Below, piece by piece: positions 44,119 to 59,100 of a DNA stretch of 64,000 bases. The stretch is from Phytoseiulus persimilis (taxonomy: Eukaryota > Arthropoda > Arachnida > Mesostigmata > Phytoseiidae). The notes under the pieces are model-generated. The model saw nothing but the letters and a program-made list of their open reading frames with translations, did no database searches and was not told where the DNA came from. Positions within the stretch are counted from its first letter, which is position 1. The number at the start of each line of letters is the position of its first letter. The stretch covers positions 11,920,211 to 11,984,210 of the forward strand of contig CM075104.1 in assembly GCA_037576195.1 (NCBI GenBank). The letters are read 5' to 3'. The position numbers were made by a program, and so were the translations under genes.

Positions 44119-47100
44119 ATGAAGTTCGAGACACTGATCTTTTTGGCAGCTATTGCCATTCCTCTCGTCAGAGGTGAGTTCATCCAGTCTCAAACATTGG
44201 CCAGCGGCCCTCGGGGTACACCTTTGTCGAAGGCGATCTCCGCGGACGGTTAGCTCGAGACTCCACGAAGAGTCGAATCGGACACATTTGGGCTTCTCCC
44301 GATTCGCCTCAGCACCCGAGCGGCGGGCTCGCGTCCGAAATGGAATCCTAGGTGTCGGAGACGTACCCGTTCGGTGCCCCGGTACGTTTCGAGCGGCTGG
44401 CGGTGAAAACCACTGCCTCGGGTACCGGTTCTTCGGCCGAAGCAGGCGCACTGAGGAAGGAAGCCACCTTTCGGATCTTCGGCGACCAGATTCGATCGAA
44501 GACTTCGTTCGTCTTCGACTGCGCGACGCCGAGCGCTCCTCGCCGGATCAATGTTTGGTTTTCGCGAAACCGATGTTGCTTTCCGATCCGAGCGGACGCT
44601 ATACCTCGTTCTGTTTGTGTCCCATGCACCGTGTCCGAGTTCGCGAGTCAACCAGTTAGGCTGGATTCCTTCTGCTCGAACTTCCGAACGGAAAGATAAC
44701 TTTCCGAGTGTGGCGGAAGAACGTCCCGTCTCAAGCGGAGTTCCCGTCGACCGCGGAATCGCCAGGAGAGCTCGTTCCTGCCCCGCATGTTGTGTTCCCC
44801 CCATCCCCTCCTGACTTGGAGCCATCTTCGCCAGATAATCGACGGAGACTTCTCGTTAGCGTTGTGCGACAGCCGCGCTATTTCGCACGACTGACTATTG
44901 TGAGTGGTTGAAAAAATAAAGGCCAAAAAGTTGCCGAGTTCGAAGGTGGTTTGGCCCAACAGCTTGTGAAGTCGCAGCTGCCGCTACTCCATCGATGCTG
45001 CCAGAGTAGACGCCGGCCGGGTCGGGCTGCGCTGGGGTCCTGACCGTTGGAGTCTGGGAGGGGGTGCGGTGTCTGAATCGTTCGGACGACCTCGTGCCTC
45101 CAGCTTCGGCAGTTGATGAAGAAACATCGCCGTGCATCGAACGGTTTGCGGGGATCCGCGCGAATCGACTCGCCGTCTCAGAGGACGCACGTGACGTCGG
45201 TTCAATCGAGGACGTCAATGCAGTAAGCCGTGGCACCCCCAACCCCGAAACATGTGATGCGATTCTCACGGCTTTCGGAATGTCTTGAAGCTAGTTGGGC
45301 ACGAGATCGAATTTCCAAAGCTCGATCACGAGATATCTCCTCGCTGGGCTCGGGGGTAGATCGGAACCCGTTCGAGAGCTTCCTAATGCATGTTTTGGGG
45401 AAGCCAACAGGCGGAGAAATACACCGAAACCATATGCTTTGAGTTCGTGCTTCGCTGAACTGACCCATCTTTGGCGGCAAGGCATCAGGGTTATGACTGA
45501 CGCAGATTCTGCCTCGATTCCCGACTCGGACTTCTCATTGGGACTTAAAAGTCCGCTCCTTCCATTGAAATTGACTCCAGGAAGCGGCTGCGCGTTAGAG
45601 AACAGCTCCTCCAGCGCGGTCGGACGGTTGGTCTGTTCTCGGAGAAATCGATCCGCTTGATGGACCAGAGCACTCCGACACGTTTCTGCTCGATTGTTAT
45701 CGTTGATGATGAGGACAAAGACGAAAACGATGATTGTTATTGTTCTGCCGCAGCGTAATGCGATCTTCGTACGCTTCGAGCGTGGTTCGAGCAGCCGCCT
45801 ATCGTCAAACCTCGAAGTGTTTGGTTTTCGAGAGCTCGACAACCTAGGGCTCACTTGTTAGTCACTCCGTCTCTCACTCACGCAGCTCTCGGCCAGACCG
45901 AAACGAGTGTCCCGAGTGTAAAGATTATCACCTCCCAGCTTCGAAGAGTCTCAAGGAGCGCACACGCTCGAACACTCCCGCAAGCAGACGCGGAGTCGAT
46001 CCAATCTGTCTTCACGAAATTTATCATTGGCTTTCTGGTTCGAGGAACCTGGCCAGCAAGAGCAACGACACGCGATAATTTTCGAGTAGTTGCCTCCCGA
46101 CTAAAAATAGTAAAACTGGTTGGCACTCATCGATTCAACATTCGAAACGTTTCGCTAATCGCCGTCGAAACATGCGCTTCGTCGTAAAACGAGCCGCGAA
46201 AAGCAGAAGCACCAGAAGGGAAGCGCGCAGAGCTGTACAGCATGAGGCTGAGTACAGAAGAATCTTCGACGACGGATCTCTTGTGAAAACCTCTTGGAGA
46301 CGGCTGCGGCGACGACGAAGTCGTCCGCTGAAGAAGTACGACCTGGACGAGTACGAAATTTTGAGGAGGTACCTCATCCTCGGCCGAAAGGTGCCTCTCA
46401 CTCAACAAAACAGCCATCTAAGCATCTAGTCAGTTTCTCCGTCCGTACGTCCGGTCAGCCACACAGGCTGAAAAGCAAGCGAAAGCAGCAGACGTTCGTC
46501 TCGAGAAGGAGGTTAGGGATCCGTTTCAAGAGCGGATTCTCTAACCGGACCGAGCAGACCAACGAGCGACCGGAGGCGGTAGGCGTCTGGTCGAGCGACC
46601 TTTCTGAACTGTTTGAACTCCCGAGGAATGCGCCGAGAAAACTACGGCCGATCGGAGAATGCAGAAGGCTCTGCAACACCAACAGATACGACACCGACGA
46701 CCTTTGGCTTTGTTGCTCACTCAGATCGTCCGATCGGAGTTCGCCTGAACCCTACAGCGTGATCCTCTACAACGACTGGGTGGTAACGCGCTTGGGTCGA
46801 GCGCAGGTCTCCGGGTGAGGGAAACGTTTTGGGAAGTAGAGGAATTAGAGCAGGGAAACTGTTCCGGGAGGGAGTTGGAAGATTGATTCTGAGAGAATGG
46901 AAGAGGAAAAGGAGTCAGGTTATAAATCAGTCGTATCTCGCTTGCGTCTACCAGCATCGAATACCTATTTGCGCCGTTGGAAGAACCATTGGCGCGGGCA
47001 GATGGCATTTCTGTTCGGCACTCAGCCTTTTTTTCTTCTTCACGATTGGATTCGGTATCTCAAACGCGAAGCCTTTTCTTTCCCGTCCGGTCGTTCGGTT

Positions 47101-50100
47101 CGCCCAGTATTTTTTTTCATTCGCGCTTCATTTTCGTACCAAACTATTAGCATTTTGCGGCCGTGGATTGATGACCGTGTTCTAATGATATGGGAAACTT
47201 TCGTGACACATTTTCCGAATTCAACCAAAGATAATCCGACGGCAGTTCGCAGATTCCGCGATAGGCGTGCCACCTGTTTGGAATCAGAGACTTGGGGAGC
47301 GGTGCTGATAACGCCACACGCATGAATATCTCGAATGACGCCGATGTCCGAATGATCCGAAAGAAGGAATAATGAGCCGGATTCTCTCCTTCCGCACCGC
47401 GTGTAAATCGTCCTGCCGACTTTTTTTTCGTTGTCAGCACCACCTAGTGGATCCTCCGAGGAAGCGGGACCCCCGGTCTCTCCTTTCCTCTCTGCTGCTT
47501 CCTATCACGATGAGATTTCTGTGGAGATTGTGCTTGTTCTGTTTTGGGGAATAGTGCCCCAAGGCAGGTGGGTTCCAGATGCCTCCTCAAACCGGTTCTT
47601 GGTCGCCACTCCCGTTTGACGCCGTTGCTCGTCAACCGGTTCAACCGGGAGCGAGAGCATCAATCCTGAAAAGAGGAAACCCCTCCAACCAAGCGAAAAA
47701 GACATCCTCACAGAACCGATCGATATATGTGAAGCAACTCGTCGCAAGTGCGAGCTAGGCTCCCCGCAACCCGGATAGAGCGTGTGTGGATTGTTCGAAA
47801 TCGAATTCTGTCGAGCGTTTCGCGGGCTTCTTCCTGCGTCAAGGTTCGAACCTTCCGCGCCCTCGGGGTTGAGAGCCGGGTTATCACTGACCAGGCGTCG
47901 AAACTATCCGCTACGGCGACGGATGGTTTGAATTCGGGAGGAAAGGGAGCAATCGAAAGATTATCGCGAACATTGTTTGTTTGTCGCTGGATGAATCTCG
48001 CTCGGATGAAATGGGCAATCTAGCAAGCGAGCAAGATGGGGACAAAGCTCGTAGTCAGTCACACTCTCACGAACACTCAGTCTCAGCCAGTGGGTCTGTT
48101 ATGTCTTGGACTGCTCGAGAACTGTATCGTGGGAACTTCCTCCAGTCACAGCCTCCGTGACCTCGAGCCAACCTGCCAGCTCGGTTCTACCGGGACTCTG
48201 GGCTGTCGTGAGGCTGCCGGTTCCTTGGAGTCTCGAGACCGGTTGCGCGCAGCTTGGCCTCTCGCATCAGCTACTCACAACCATTCACGATTTCATTTTC
48301 GATTGTTGCGACGACGACGACCGGTAGGCCCTGTCGATCGATACTGCCGCAGACAGATGTCATTGAGTTTTTCCTTCGATCGAGTTTTTGCATCGAGCGT
48401 TCAGACGCCTTGCGAGCATCCGTTACGTCAGCTCCCTTTCTCCGATTCTTCTTTCGATCATCGTCTGCTGTGCTCGTCTCACCTTCCAACAATGCTCCGC
48501 TTTCTCCGGAACCGTTTCACATTTCAAACAGAAGATCTGTGTCCCTCATCACGACCGCGTTTTCCCTTGAGGCTCTCGCTCAGAATCACACGATGTTCGC
48601 CCTGTACTTCACGAGACAGTTCTTGCTCGTATCGTTACGTCGATAAGTCTCTCGGTCCCGTTGGCGTTCCGGAAGGCATTCCGTATCGGTCGTCGCCGCC
48701 AGCACCGACCGATTGCGCGTTCGTGTCATGTTTCTTATTTGCATGGGAGTTTTTTCGAGGATACCGATGCGCGGAACCATGACGCGCGATGCACTCGATT
48801 GAGCGTGAAACGAACTCCCGTGTATTCAAGAAGAAAAACGGATCCCACGGATAACCGCTGTAAGATGAGACCGCGGTACAGAATCACCGGTTGTTACAAA
48901 GTTTCTAGCTTTTGTGGAATGACGACGCCGCGGCATCTCCATGAGCATGGGAACATTGAAACTAAATCGTCGGTGTCAAACCCTGAAGGCCACCGATAGC
49001 CATCAAGGAAGAGAGTCCTGTTTGCTAACGGTCGGAATCGGGGAGGGTCCGCTGGGGCATCGAGACACCTGTTCGGCCTTTTTCTGAGCCTGGCCACTCT
49101 GCAATCGTTCCCGAGCATCGATCTCGATGCTGCGCTGTTGAAATAATTTCTGTCATTTTCGATCCTCGTGTTTTCTTCCACCGATCTCGGTGCGTCCGAG
49201 CCGGTGTCGATAATGGCGTGCGTCAACTTCGTTAGATTCCTCGAGCAACTTTCTTCTTCGGAAGGACGAGCGGTAACTGAAGCGAGGCCGCAGATCCGGC
49301 ACGCGAACTCCTCCGTCGCAGCAAGCGACCACATTCATTTAGGAAGAGCTACCAGAAGAAGTTTTCGAACTCTCCGATACCTCTGCGGCGGCGGCGGCCG
49401 GTGGACGAGAGAAGTCCACCAGGAGAGTATCGTGCTCGCTGGACGATGTTGTTATAGTTGGTTGATTTGGGCTTCTGGTTCCGTGGGCGAGGGCGCCTCC
49501 GAGGTGCAGCTGCCGTGCGACGCGGAGCTCGTGTTTCTGACGTAGTGACTCGTTCACTTCTTTCCCGTTGCCCGCTTCTCCGTTCCGAGAATTGATTCGC
49601 GCGACTTTAACCGCCGATCCATCGGCGGATGGGACCTAGGCGAACGAGTTGCGACAGAAACGCCGAGCTCAACGAGGTCGGTAAACTGGATCGACCAATC
49701 AGCCCTCCTATGGGCGGCTTCCAGCGGGAATCGGTGAAAGGAAAAGAAGAAGGAGAGGATTTTTTCGAACATGCGTGTCACGCAACGCGCTATGGCGTCA
49801 TTAAAACGTTGTTCTTGTTAAGTGACCAACCGGTACTGCTGTAGCATCTTCGACCGCGTCGCAACAAACTGAGCTGGTTCTCAGATCCCGTCACATTGAT
49901 GATTGTTTATAAGACGACGAAGAGGAAGAAGAAGAAAACGAAAATGCCAACGGTCGTTTATAAGCGTCTCGGAACGGCTTTCTTCGCCTTGTCATACGCC
50001 ATTTAAGAGACTTGTTCTCCTTCATTCTTTAACGGTTAGCTTTGTCACAGGACCTTTTTGTTGCCGCAGTCACGGAACTCGTTCGCGCAAACTCGCATAC

Positions 50101-53100
50101 AATGCGAAATCCATGAAATCAAAAAGTGGATCCTATCAGGACGTATAGCAGCTTCAGAGTTGCATGGACGTTGAAGTCATGAGCTGCTGACTTGGACCTT
50201 TACTCCATCGGGCACAAAAGACTTCTACTATGGTTATGACTTATGACTCTTCCTCCCTCTGGTGCTGCAACTCGACAACTCAATTAGGACCTCATGTCAT
50301 CCCTCTGGAATCGGAAGCACCCAGACAAGAGAGCATTGTGTTGATAATTCGGTCTGCAGAGCCTTTCGACGACTTGGAGCCACCTGATATAGCGACGCTC
50401 CATCGATTTCTGAATTGTTTTCTGCGGAAATGGACACAGTCGCCGTTGATCTGATGCGTGTGTTCGATCTGACTCATCGAACTGAGGAATCCAATTGCGA
50501 AATAGGAGCGCGCTGCAGCACCGTTCGAAAATGCCCTGGTCTTCCCGATTTATTAACTCGTATCTAATCCAGAACGTGGTTGTCTCAACGCTTTGGATTT
50601 CAGTGCTCCGATTCCCTCCGCAGAACGTTTTAATCAGAAATATTTTGAAAAATGCTCATCGATTCTCAAGCGGCCGACGGTTCCGATAGAAGGATTGAAC
50701 TTTTTTTGGTTTCGCCTTTAGTGCACAGCACGTTTATACATCTGATAATGCCGTGGCCTCTTGCCGTCCGTCGCCGCCGTCGACGAACGGCAATAGCGTG
50801 GCAGCAGGAGCAGTGACATCCGCGGGCTCTGGGTGCCGGTTCTCGGAGGCGCCCTAGGTTCGCACGTAACCGTGAAAAACGGAAGAGAGGAAAAGAGTGT
50901 CGAGCTGGTCGAACGTCTGTGCTGTACTCTCCGCGGGGCGGGGAATTTTCTTCAGCGAGGAAGAGCGGGTTCTTCTCAAAGTGCGTTAACACCTCAGCTC
51001 AATTTACGACTTACGCAACCTCGAATTCTTTCACCTCGACTTCGTGAACACTCGAGCTCTCTACCCGGTTTATGTCGCTGAAGTTGACAGCGGGTTTTGT
51101 CCGGGGCGAACCGGATGTGAAAAAGTTTGGTAGATCCACACCGAGAAGGTACAATACCCGAACACGCGATAAAAATTCCTATCGTGTAAATAACACCCGC
51201 ACAAGCTCTTCCTTCAGGCTCGATCGAGCACTATCCAGCTGCATTCGTTCAGGTTTCTTCGGAGGAATTCTCGGATGCCTGCTTGCCTCGAATGTCTGAA
51301 TCCGCACTCGGCTTCCCTTCGGTCCCGCAGGAGCGATCTTGAGCACTTCCGTCAAGGCGATCTGATTCTACTTTGTAGCATGATGACGACGCTGTCGTGT
51401 CAACGCTTTCCTGTTTCGACGAGGTTTCTTCGACGGCGTCAGCGGAAAATGCGCTAATCGGGCATTTTGTCGAAGAGCTCGATGCCGGAGCTATCGAAAT
51501 TCTGCTTGCCAGCTCTGATCCGGCATCCCCACCGTCGTCGCGGTCGCCGACACGCTGCTATTGGTTCCCACGCAAAGTGCAGAAGACGCAACCGATTCAA
51601 TTATAAATTCGAATAGCGTCGAACAGCGCGACCGAACAGAAATACAGAGACAACTTCACGAACACACATTTCCTTTCGAAGATAGCGATCAACGGTGCTG
51701 TTGACAGTCGGACACCATCGTGAAATCCATGAAATATGTTCACCTCGCCCTGTTTTCTAATCTGGCGCTATCCTCGTTGTTCGCGCGACCCAACCGAGCT
51801 CCACCGATCACGCATGGAAACAAAAGTAATGCTGTCATAGGTTTCCTTCTCAGAAATCTCCCTCTAATCGGAGCTGAACTTTCCATTTCAGGTTTCCAAT
51901 CTTGCAACCCGAATCCATGTCAGAACAACGGAGAATGCGACTTTGGTCCCAAAGGAAAATCAAAATGCTCGTGAGTATCCCGTCAAATGTTCGAGAGCGC
52001 CGAGGAGTGAGCCTTTGAGGCCTTGGATTTCCTTCGCTCATCAGAGTTGGACAGAGCCGGGTGCCGGCAGGCGGACCAAGTCGCTGGAACGGCAGAAAAA
52101 AAGACGATGGAGTTAGAGGGAGAGTTATGGCTATTGGTATTGAGGACGAGAAACTGAAGAGCTCGCTCGCATGTTCACCCGCTCGCGTCGAGTCATAAAA
52201 CCATTGAGTTACCTGCGCCAAAGTGTGCGTTCGGAACCTCTAACTGTGTGAGCGATGCGCGAGGATGGAAGCTCGCTGGGTGTGGGTTGATGTGTTATGC
52301 TGGTGCGGCGAGCTACAACGGTTCGACCATCTGGGCTTTTTTTTTTTCTCAATTCGCGCTATCTCCGGAGATCAAACTTCAAGGTCGCACATGAGCAACG
52401 ACAGGTTGGAACAACAGCGCTGGATGTTGTACTCACCCTGGAACCCGATCTTCCCCAAGAAGTGCAAACAAAATTCCATTTTTCGTCCGAGCACTCCGTT
52501 CTCGTCTACTGGTCGGGGATTATAGACTCTGTCTTCGATCGTTTCCCGAAGTCTGATCTCTTTCGTTCCCGCGATGGCAATTCGTTCGCAAATTAGCACA
52601 TACTTTATCTCCTTCAAATAGATCTCGACAATCCTTCTCATGAGTACTTTCCTCAATCCGGCGGTCGTCCAATTCGGCGTGATTCCTCGACGAAATCATA
52701 GTTCCTTGTCGATCGGTCACATGGAATAAACTAGAAGTCCTTGGGTGCGGAGTTGGACGGCTATTGCGCGGTCGATAGAAAGATAGGCGGATTATTGTGC
52801 GTCCTTTCCATCTAGTTGATGTCTGGCCGTAAAATCATGTACGCGAGTATTCTCGCTGGCTGGACATTTGGATCTGTCTTCGAACGGACGCCATCCAGGC
52901 CGAATCGTGCTCAGACGGGACTCAGTGCTCGTCACTGTTCTCGCTGCTCTGTGGTTCTGGTCGCCTTTATTGTTCACGGTGGAATCAATAGAAAACACCA
53001 GAATCGATACGAGGGCCGGAGCGTCGATGGTTTTGACTACCGTGGTCACAGAAGCCGCAACAAAGTCACGGACCCGTTCCGGAGACTGACGTCGCTCGAA

Positions 53101-56100
53101 AACGCGTTGTATCAGAATGGAAATTAGAAAAATTGAAAACTTGATTGATGATGAAAATACTACGAAATGAGGGAGGCCTCCTTGTTTGCCTCGCTGCGAT
53201 CCGATTGTGTCTGCTGGACCACCTTCTGCGAAAGATCAGATAGCACTCAGCGTGTTGCGTCTTGGTAAACCAGATCGAGATTTGCTTCAATTACCAACAC
53301 TGAGGATTTACCAAATTGTAGCTGCGGTCGATCTCCGGGACATGGATCTGCCAGAGGCGATTCCCTCGGTTCGGTTGTTGGTCGCGGAGCTTTGCAGCCA
53401 GCGCAAGGCGAGCTCATTTCGGATCGGCTTAAAATTTGAAAAATCCGCTTTGCCAAGTTCTCTTCTCTGCCCGATCGTATCCAGCGACGATTCTTTCCAA
53501 GAGCAACACAAGACCCGGAGCGGACTGTGATTGAGTGGCGCCCCGATGCTGAAGGTCGCTCGAGGGATCCGCTTCTGTTCCTGAGTAAGAACCGCCCTCG
53601 TACCTTCGTTCAAGGGTTCTGATGAGGTCGCGCTCAGCCGTGCGCACTCGGGGAAGCTGCTTCAGAAATGTTTGTGGTCGCCTCTCCAGCACTCAGCGGG
53701 ACGGATGAGCAGGCCGAGGGCGACAGCACTGGGGTTCGGGAGGAATCCGTCCCAGCATGACACTGCTCGAGGGAGAACTTCAACGGACTTTACCAACTGG
53801 GCCTAATATTGCGGTTGACTGAATGAGCGGACGGGTGAAAGAGCAATGCACTCGACAACGATTTCGTCAATAGTCCTCGCTTGCCCACCCACCGTCAGAG
53901 AAGTGCTCTTCAATGAGCGCAAAGGCGTCGACTAAGTTGAGCAGAACAGGCTCGAAGTGTACAACGGTTCTTTCCACGAGAGGCTCTCCTGCAAACTGGG
54001 AGGCAACCGAAAAGCACGAAAACGAGCGAGCCTCCCTTGGCACGAGATCGTATCTGTTGTGGCCGCCTGTCTGCCCGCCCGCCCGCCCGCGTTGTGAGGT
54101 CTTCGGTAGTCTCGACAAACGTTCGTGTCGCCGATGCCAACAATCCGTAGATCACGATGAAGCTGCTGTATCTGCACGCCTTTACAACGCTGGCAACAAC
54201 AACGGCCACGATCAGTATTTATGTTACTAAGCTGCTCTAATATCGTTAATGGCATGAGTCGAACAATATCAGTCCGCGCACGATACCGCACGAGATCCGA
54301 TACCATTTGACTCGTTGTAGCGATATCGGGTGAGCTCCGCGAGGTTGAGCCTCAGAGCGCGGCTCTGACTCTCGATTGCGAACACCGGATGGAAAGGTGA
54401 CATTTCCGGCGAGTGATTACAGGACGCCACTCCGCGAAGTCCATGCTTGCGTGGTAGAGCTGCAGACGCCGATTGTGTTCACAAAAAGTTTCGATATCGT
54501 TGCATGTGCGTTTCATACCGTGCTTGTGGATCTGATATCGGTCGCGGAAGACCTTCAACCGTAGGATTCGGCTCGAAGAATAACTTATCTATGAGCGTTA
54601 TTTTTTGTCGTATCGGAAACGGTGAGTCAAACGCCGGGTTTGATGTTGACTGTTTGGATTTTCCCTTGTTATCGGTTCTCAGGCAACGATTTCGCTCCGG
54701 GGGCTCGGAAGCTCACATCGGACGCACCGAAACACATTTGATCCTCCTGAACGTGTGGAGACGGACTGCCTCGGCGGCAATACGAGGTCTTTTCGTGATC
54801 GTTGTAGCCGTCGACGTTGAAACCCTCTGAGAGATTCGAAAGAATCGACAGAACGGGAACGATCCGCTTGAGGGCGAGCGGAGGTTTCGAACTCCAGGCG
54901 CGGATGTTCTCGTTTTGCACGGAGTCCCGGATCGCCGGCTTCGAGCCATCGGACACTCAAATGTTCTTCAGCGCCGAGTCTGCCTGATGTCCCCACCCAG
55001 CGAAGCTCAGCCCAGCTTGAGAGTGGCGAACAAGTTCTGGCGCTGTGTGTGTATTTTTTTGAAGAATTTACTCTACGGTGGCCCCTCTTCTGTTCGCTGC
55101 GATCGAGAAGAACAGCAGAGAAAAAGCGGTGCGTTCCACTACCCCCCAATGCGAAACAACTCTTGGTTACAACTTGTTGGCTACGCAGTATTCGAGAAGA
55201 CGGAATCTGAATCGGGGGCCTTCAATTAGTCGTGTTTTACAACAGAAGATTCGTCGTCGCCGTCGTCTTCGGCACCGTCTTCGTCAAAAAGAAGTCGCAG
55301 ATAGCGCAATCGATCGACTGGGTGACCGGGTCATCGATCGCAACGCCAAAAAAACACGCCTCTCATGGAACCTATTCAAAAATCGCCTCTCCAGAGTTTT
55401 CATCTCATCCAAAGTATGAAACGGGGTTGAGAACGAGGCGAAGTTGAACCTGTGTTGCTTTCTTCCCATGCGAACGAAATCCCCCGGGCGCAGGTTGTGG
55501 CTTGGGCTGACTGTCTGGCCGGTTGCTGGCTTGCTTGTCATTCTGGTCTCAGTCCCGAATCTACTTCAACTCAATTTGAGCTCGAATCACTCCGCCATTC
55601 AAAGGACACACAGCTGCACGGTTCTTCGTCGAGGGTGGCGCAAACGATTCGCCAGGTCCGCTGGGACGCGGGCTTATCGACCCGCGAATGAACCTATCGA
55701 TCCGCGGGTGCTTTCAGCGACGTGAGCTCGAATGGAAGCAGAACAAGCGGCAGGAGATCAGTCTGGACCTCGAGCACTTCGGTTTCCGTCGACGAAAGGT
55801 TTTCCCATACGAAACGGTGTTCGGTGATCCCCCTCTTCGAGGGCCCGCACCGTTTTCCGCCCAAAGAACCAGTCGGAACGTCCCTCGGAGAAACCGATAC
55901 AGAACTCCCTTTCGCCTGTTTCGAGGCGTTTCGTGCTCGAGCGAACGACGATTTGATCCGTGCACGATCAACGGTCGTCCACTCCAGCTGCGACACCCTC
56001 CGCGAAACAGGTTAGCTTGTGCAGTCTGAAGTCGTTCCCACGCTCAGAGCTAGCTCCCCCGAGCCAGCGACCTCACGACGCGCCGAGGCCGGGGACTCCG

Positions 56101-59100
56101 AGGGACCGAGGGACACCTGGGAGGCCATTGAATAGGAAGTAATTTGTTGCATCAACAATACTCTGTCTTAGTTAAGACTATCCATATTGTCTCAGCCCGT
56201 CGTACACTCGCTATGAAGTCCGAACGGCAGCAAGCAGCGATTCGGCTGAGGGTGGCGTTGCAGCTCTCGCGTCGGTAACGAATAGAGCTAATTCGATTAT
56301 TCGTATGGTTTCGATGACATTCAACGTCCACCTAACGAACTCTTTCCTCGAGTCTGATCGATTCACGCGTCGCTTGAGGCAAACTCTGAACGATCTTCTC
56401 GACGAGGCTCGTATGGAAATTGATTCTAGAACCGCGTCGATGCATCGCTTCCATCGATGCTCGAATTCCTCGTTTCCATACGAAGGGCTGTCGGATTTTT
56501 TCCGCTCATCGCAACTGACGGACGGCCGTTCCGCGGAGTAGGTGTATCCCAACCGACATAATCTGAAATTATGATGACGTGTTACAGAGTATCTGTGATA
56601 AATTCTCCCTCCCCTTTCACCACCGCACCGCGTCGTCGTCGTCGACTACGACCACCACCACTAGCAACAACAGCCGATCGAGTCGCACCACTCCTCCGGA
56701 TCGAACAGTGCACAATTTCAATAATGTTTCGTTACTCTGGATTCAGACTTTCTTGTTTACTTCGGCGAAGTCGATCGACACTCCCGCGAATCGATTTCAC
56801 GCGCGCGCTGAAAACGCAACGGTGCCGCGCAAGTCGTTCCTGATCCAGAACTCATATTCCGCCGAACGACCGCCGGCGCATCAAGCTGCAGGATCAGCCG
56901 AAAGTTTTGAGGAGGCCACAGCAAAAGATCGAAAAAGAAGAATAGAAGAAACTTCTGACGGCCAAGAATGCAGCCGAGACTCGGAGGGTGGATTTCCTTC
57001 CGTAGACCATCTGCTGTAGTGGCATCTGGCGTCTGAGGGCGGCACGGGGGTACCTGGCCGAAGATACGATAGGACGGGATAGGATAGGATACGGCCTAAG
57101 ACGACGACGAAGAAGAAAACTACCACATCGACCGAGGCTACGGCCACGACCACGAAAACGATGGGCTAACAAGAGAAACAACCAGAAAAAAAGTCGGTTC
57201 AGCTGACTCCGACGACCGGTTCGGGCTAGACACGGATTCCGAACGGCTGTCTCATGAATGGGAGAGAAGGAAAGACATCATAAGATGACTCCATGTCTCG
57301 AAATTCAAATGCTCGAGGCACTCGTTGCGGTGGCATTGGATACTGTCTAGTTTCGGTTCTCGGCTATCCCGGCTATCGGGAAGCTCGATTCCACCAGAAT
57401 TAGCGGCGATTCCGGGTCCGTCGTTGGAAGGTTGGACGCGATCGAAACCAACGACTCCTCAAATCGAGTCAAGGTTCGATTCCAGGAACCCGATCCTGAG
57501 ATCACAGTCATCTGTGTAGACCGAAATCCTGTTTCAGCTTCCCAATCGCCCGCATTCCCAAGTGTTTCTCCCACGGTTGGCGGAGGACATGGTCGCCGTG
57601 GACAGAGCAGGCGCTCCGTCGTCATGATTCTTGCCTGAGAACAGTGCTCCACACCTGGCGACACGACCTGAGTCTTGGTGTACATACAGAAATTCGAGCA
57701 ATCTTGAGAGAAAATAAGAGAATTCGGGGGGTAATCACCGCCGGCCGGCTGCCTTTCGGACGGGATGGCTGTGTGGATGGCATGGTAACAATGCAAGCAG
57801 ACAGAAAAGAGAAAAAGAACAGTCGGAATCATAGGAAAAAGTCGTCTATCAGGCAGCGATTTGTTCTTTCATTGGACGAATTACCTAACGTTTTTTGGGA
57901 GATGCCGCCGACATCGATGATGACGGCAACGACAACGGCACTAATGATGACATTGCCGACAAGAAGCAGTTCTTTCTATTCGTAGATTTCCGACTCGACG
58001 ATCATTTTCGTGTTCGAATATATAGAGTCGGAACCGGTGCTCATCCTCGGGCTTCCCAACTGCGGCTCGATTCCGTCGAAAAGGAGCTTTCCCCACCGCG
58101 AAACCTTGATAGGGAACGCGGGTGACACAAGCACTTTTACGGACGCGGAGGAATGATTCCTTGGTTCTGCAGGAACTCGAACCCAACGGGGAATCAAGAT
58201 GACAGTTGAAGGTGACGACATCCCCGGAAAAAAATTGCCCATCGAGCCAGGATGGTGGATTCATTTCGTGAGCTCGGAGTTTCCGTAGGAAATCCAAATT
58301 ATCCGCGAAGACAACGATCTGGGTCTGGAGCCCAACTTCGCGGGACCTAACGCAGAACCTGACTGGCACACTTCGGTATCGCGTCAGGGTACTTTCCGCA
58401 TTGTAAAACGTGTCACGTTCTGCGTATTCCCGCTCCGTCATGATCTCAGTGACAATTCTTGGGAATGAGTTCGTTGGCATTTCTTACTCAGAGCCGCCGA
58501 CAAAGGTCCCACACAGTCTGCAAGAATCGTCGGCGTCGCCCGAGTTGTAAATCACCAATCAGAACTATAATTGCCGATGATAAAGGGGGCCAAGAGTCCA
58601 GGGCGGCTTATGGTGAATAGCGTGGTCGTCGTAGCTGTTCTCGCTGCTGGAAATCACAAACTACTTTTACCTGGCGTAGTCCAGCACGGGGTCGCGAAAA
58701 GTCCCCCTCGCCCTTCTCTCGGTCCCTGCCTGGAACGCGAGAACTGAACAGTAGCGAACCCCGATAATTAATTAGCGCTTCCCGAAGGAAATGCGCCTCT
58801 GTCTTAACGCGTCGGATGATGCCTGACTTTCCTCGTGCTCTTCAGATCGCGATGCGCTCGGAGCAGACACAGATCGCGTCGAAATTCGTGACCGTGCTGC
58901 GCTTGTTTCTATTCCCTTGACTTTGGTGGGCGATCGAACTGCGGTCCGGGAGTACGGTACCGGCCCGCTCGATGTCCAGCCCCCAACTGAACGATCTTTG
59001 AAGTCAACGGAAGATTCGAGATCAACGACAAACCCGGTCTGCACAAAACGGTCAGCAGAACGGTTGCAGCGGAAAACGCAGGCGAATAAAAATCCGCAAA

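Larger units (their letters stand above)
44174..51891 (+). promoter_or_regulatory. Notch intron 1 (7.7 kb), probable regulatory DNA
   Basis: No exon is needed between the two flanking exons. Open frames on both strands (for example 45291-45854 minus and 46294-46818 plus) have no family signature. The intron carries three YGTGRGAA matches on either strand, at 45263-45270, 48128-48136 and 51564-51572; the last two are the full nonamer CGTGGGAAC. No nested gene or transposon was recognised. Confidence 0.55.

Noticed and set aside
57941-58480. 179-codon minus-strand frame in Notch intron 2
   Set aside because: No domain or family pattern, and several overlapping frames of similar length on both strands; treated as chance.
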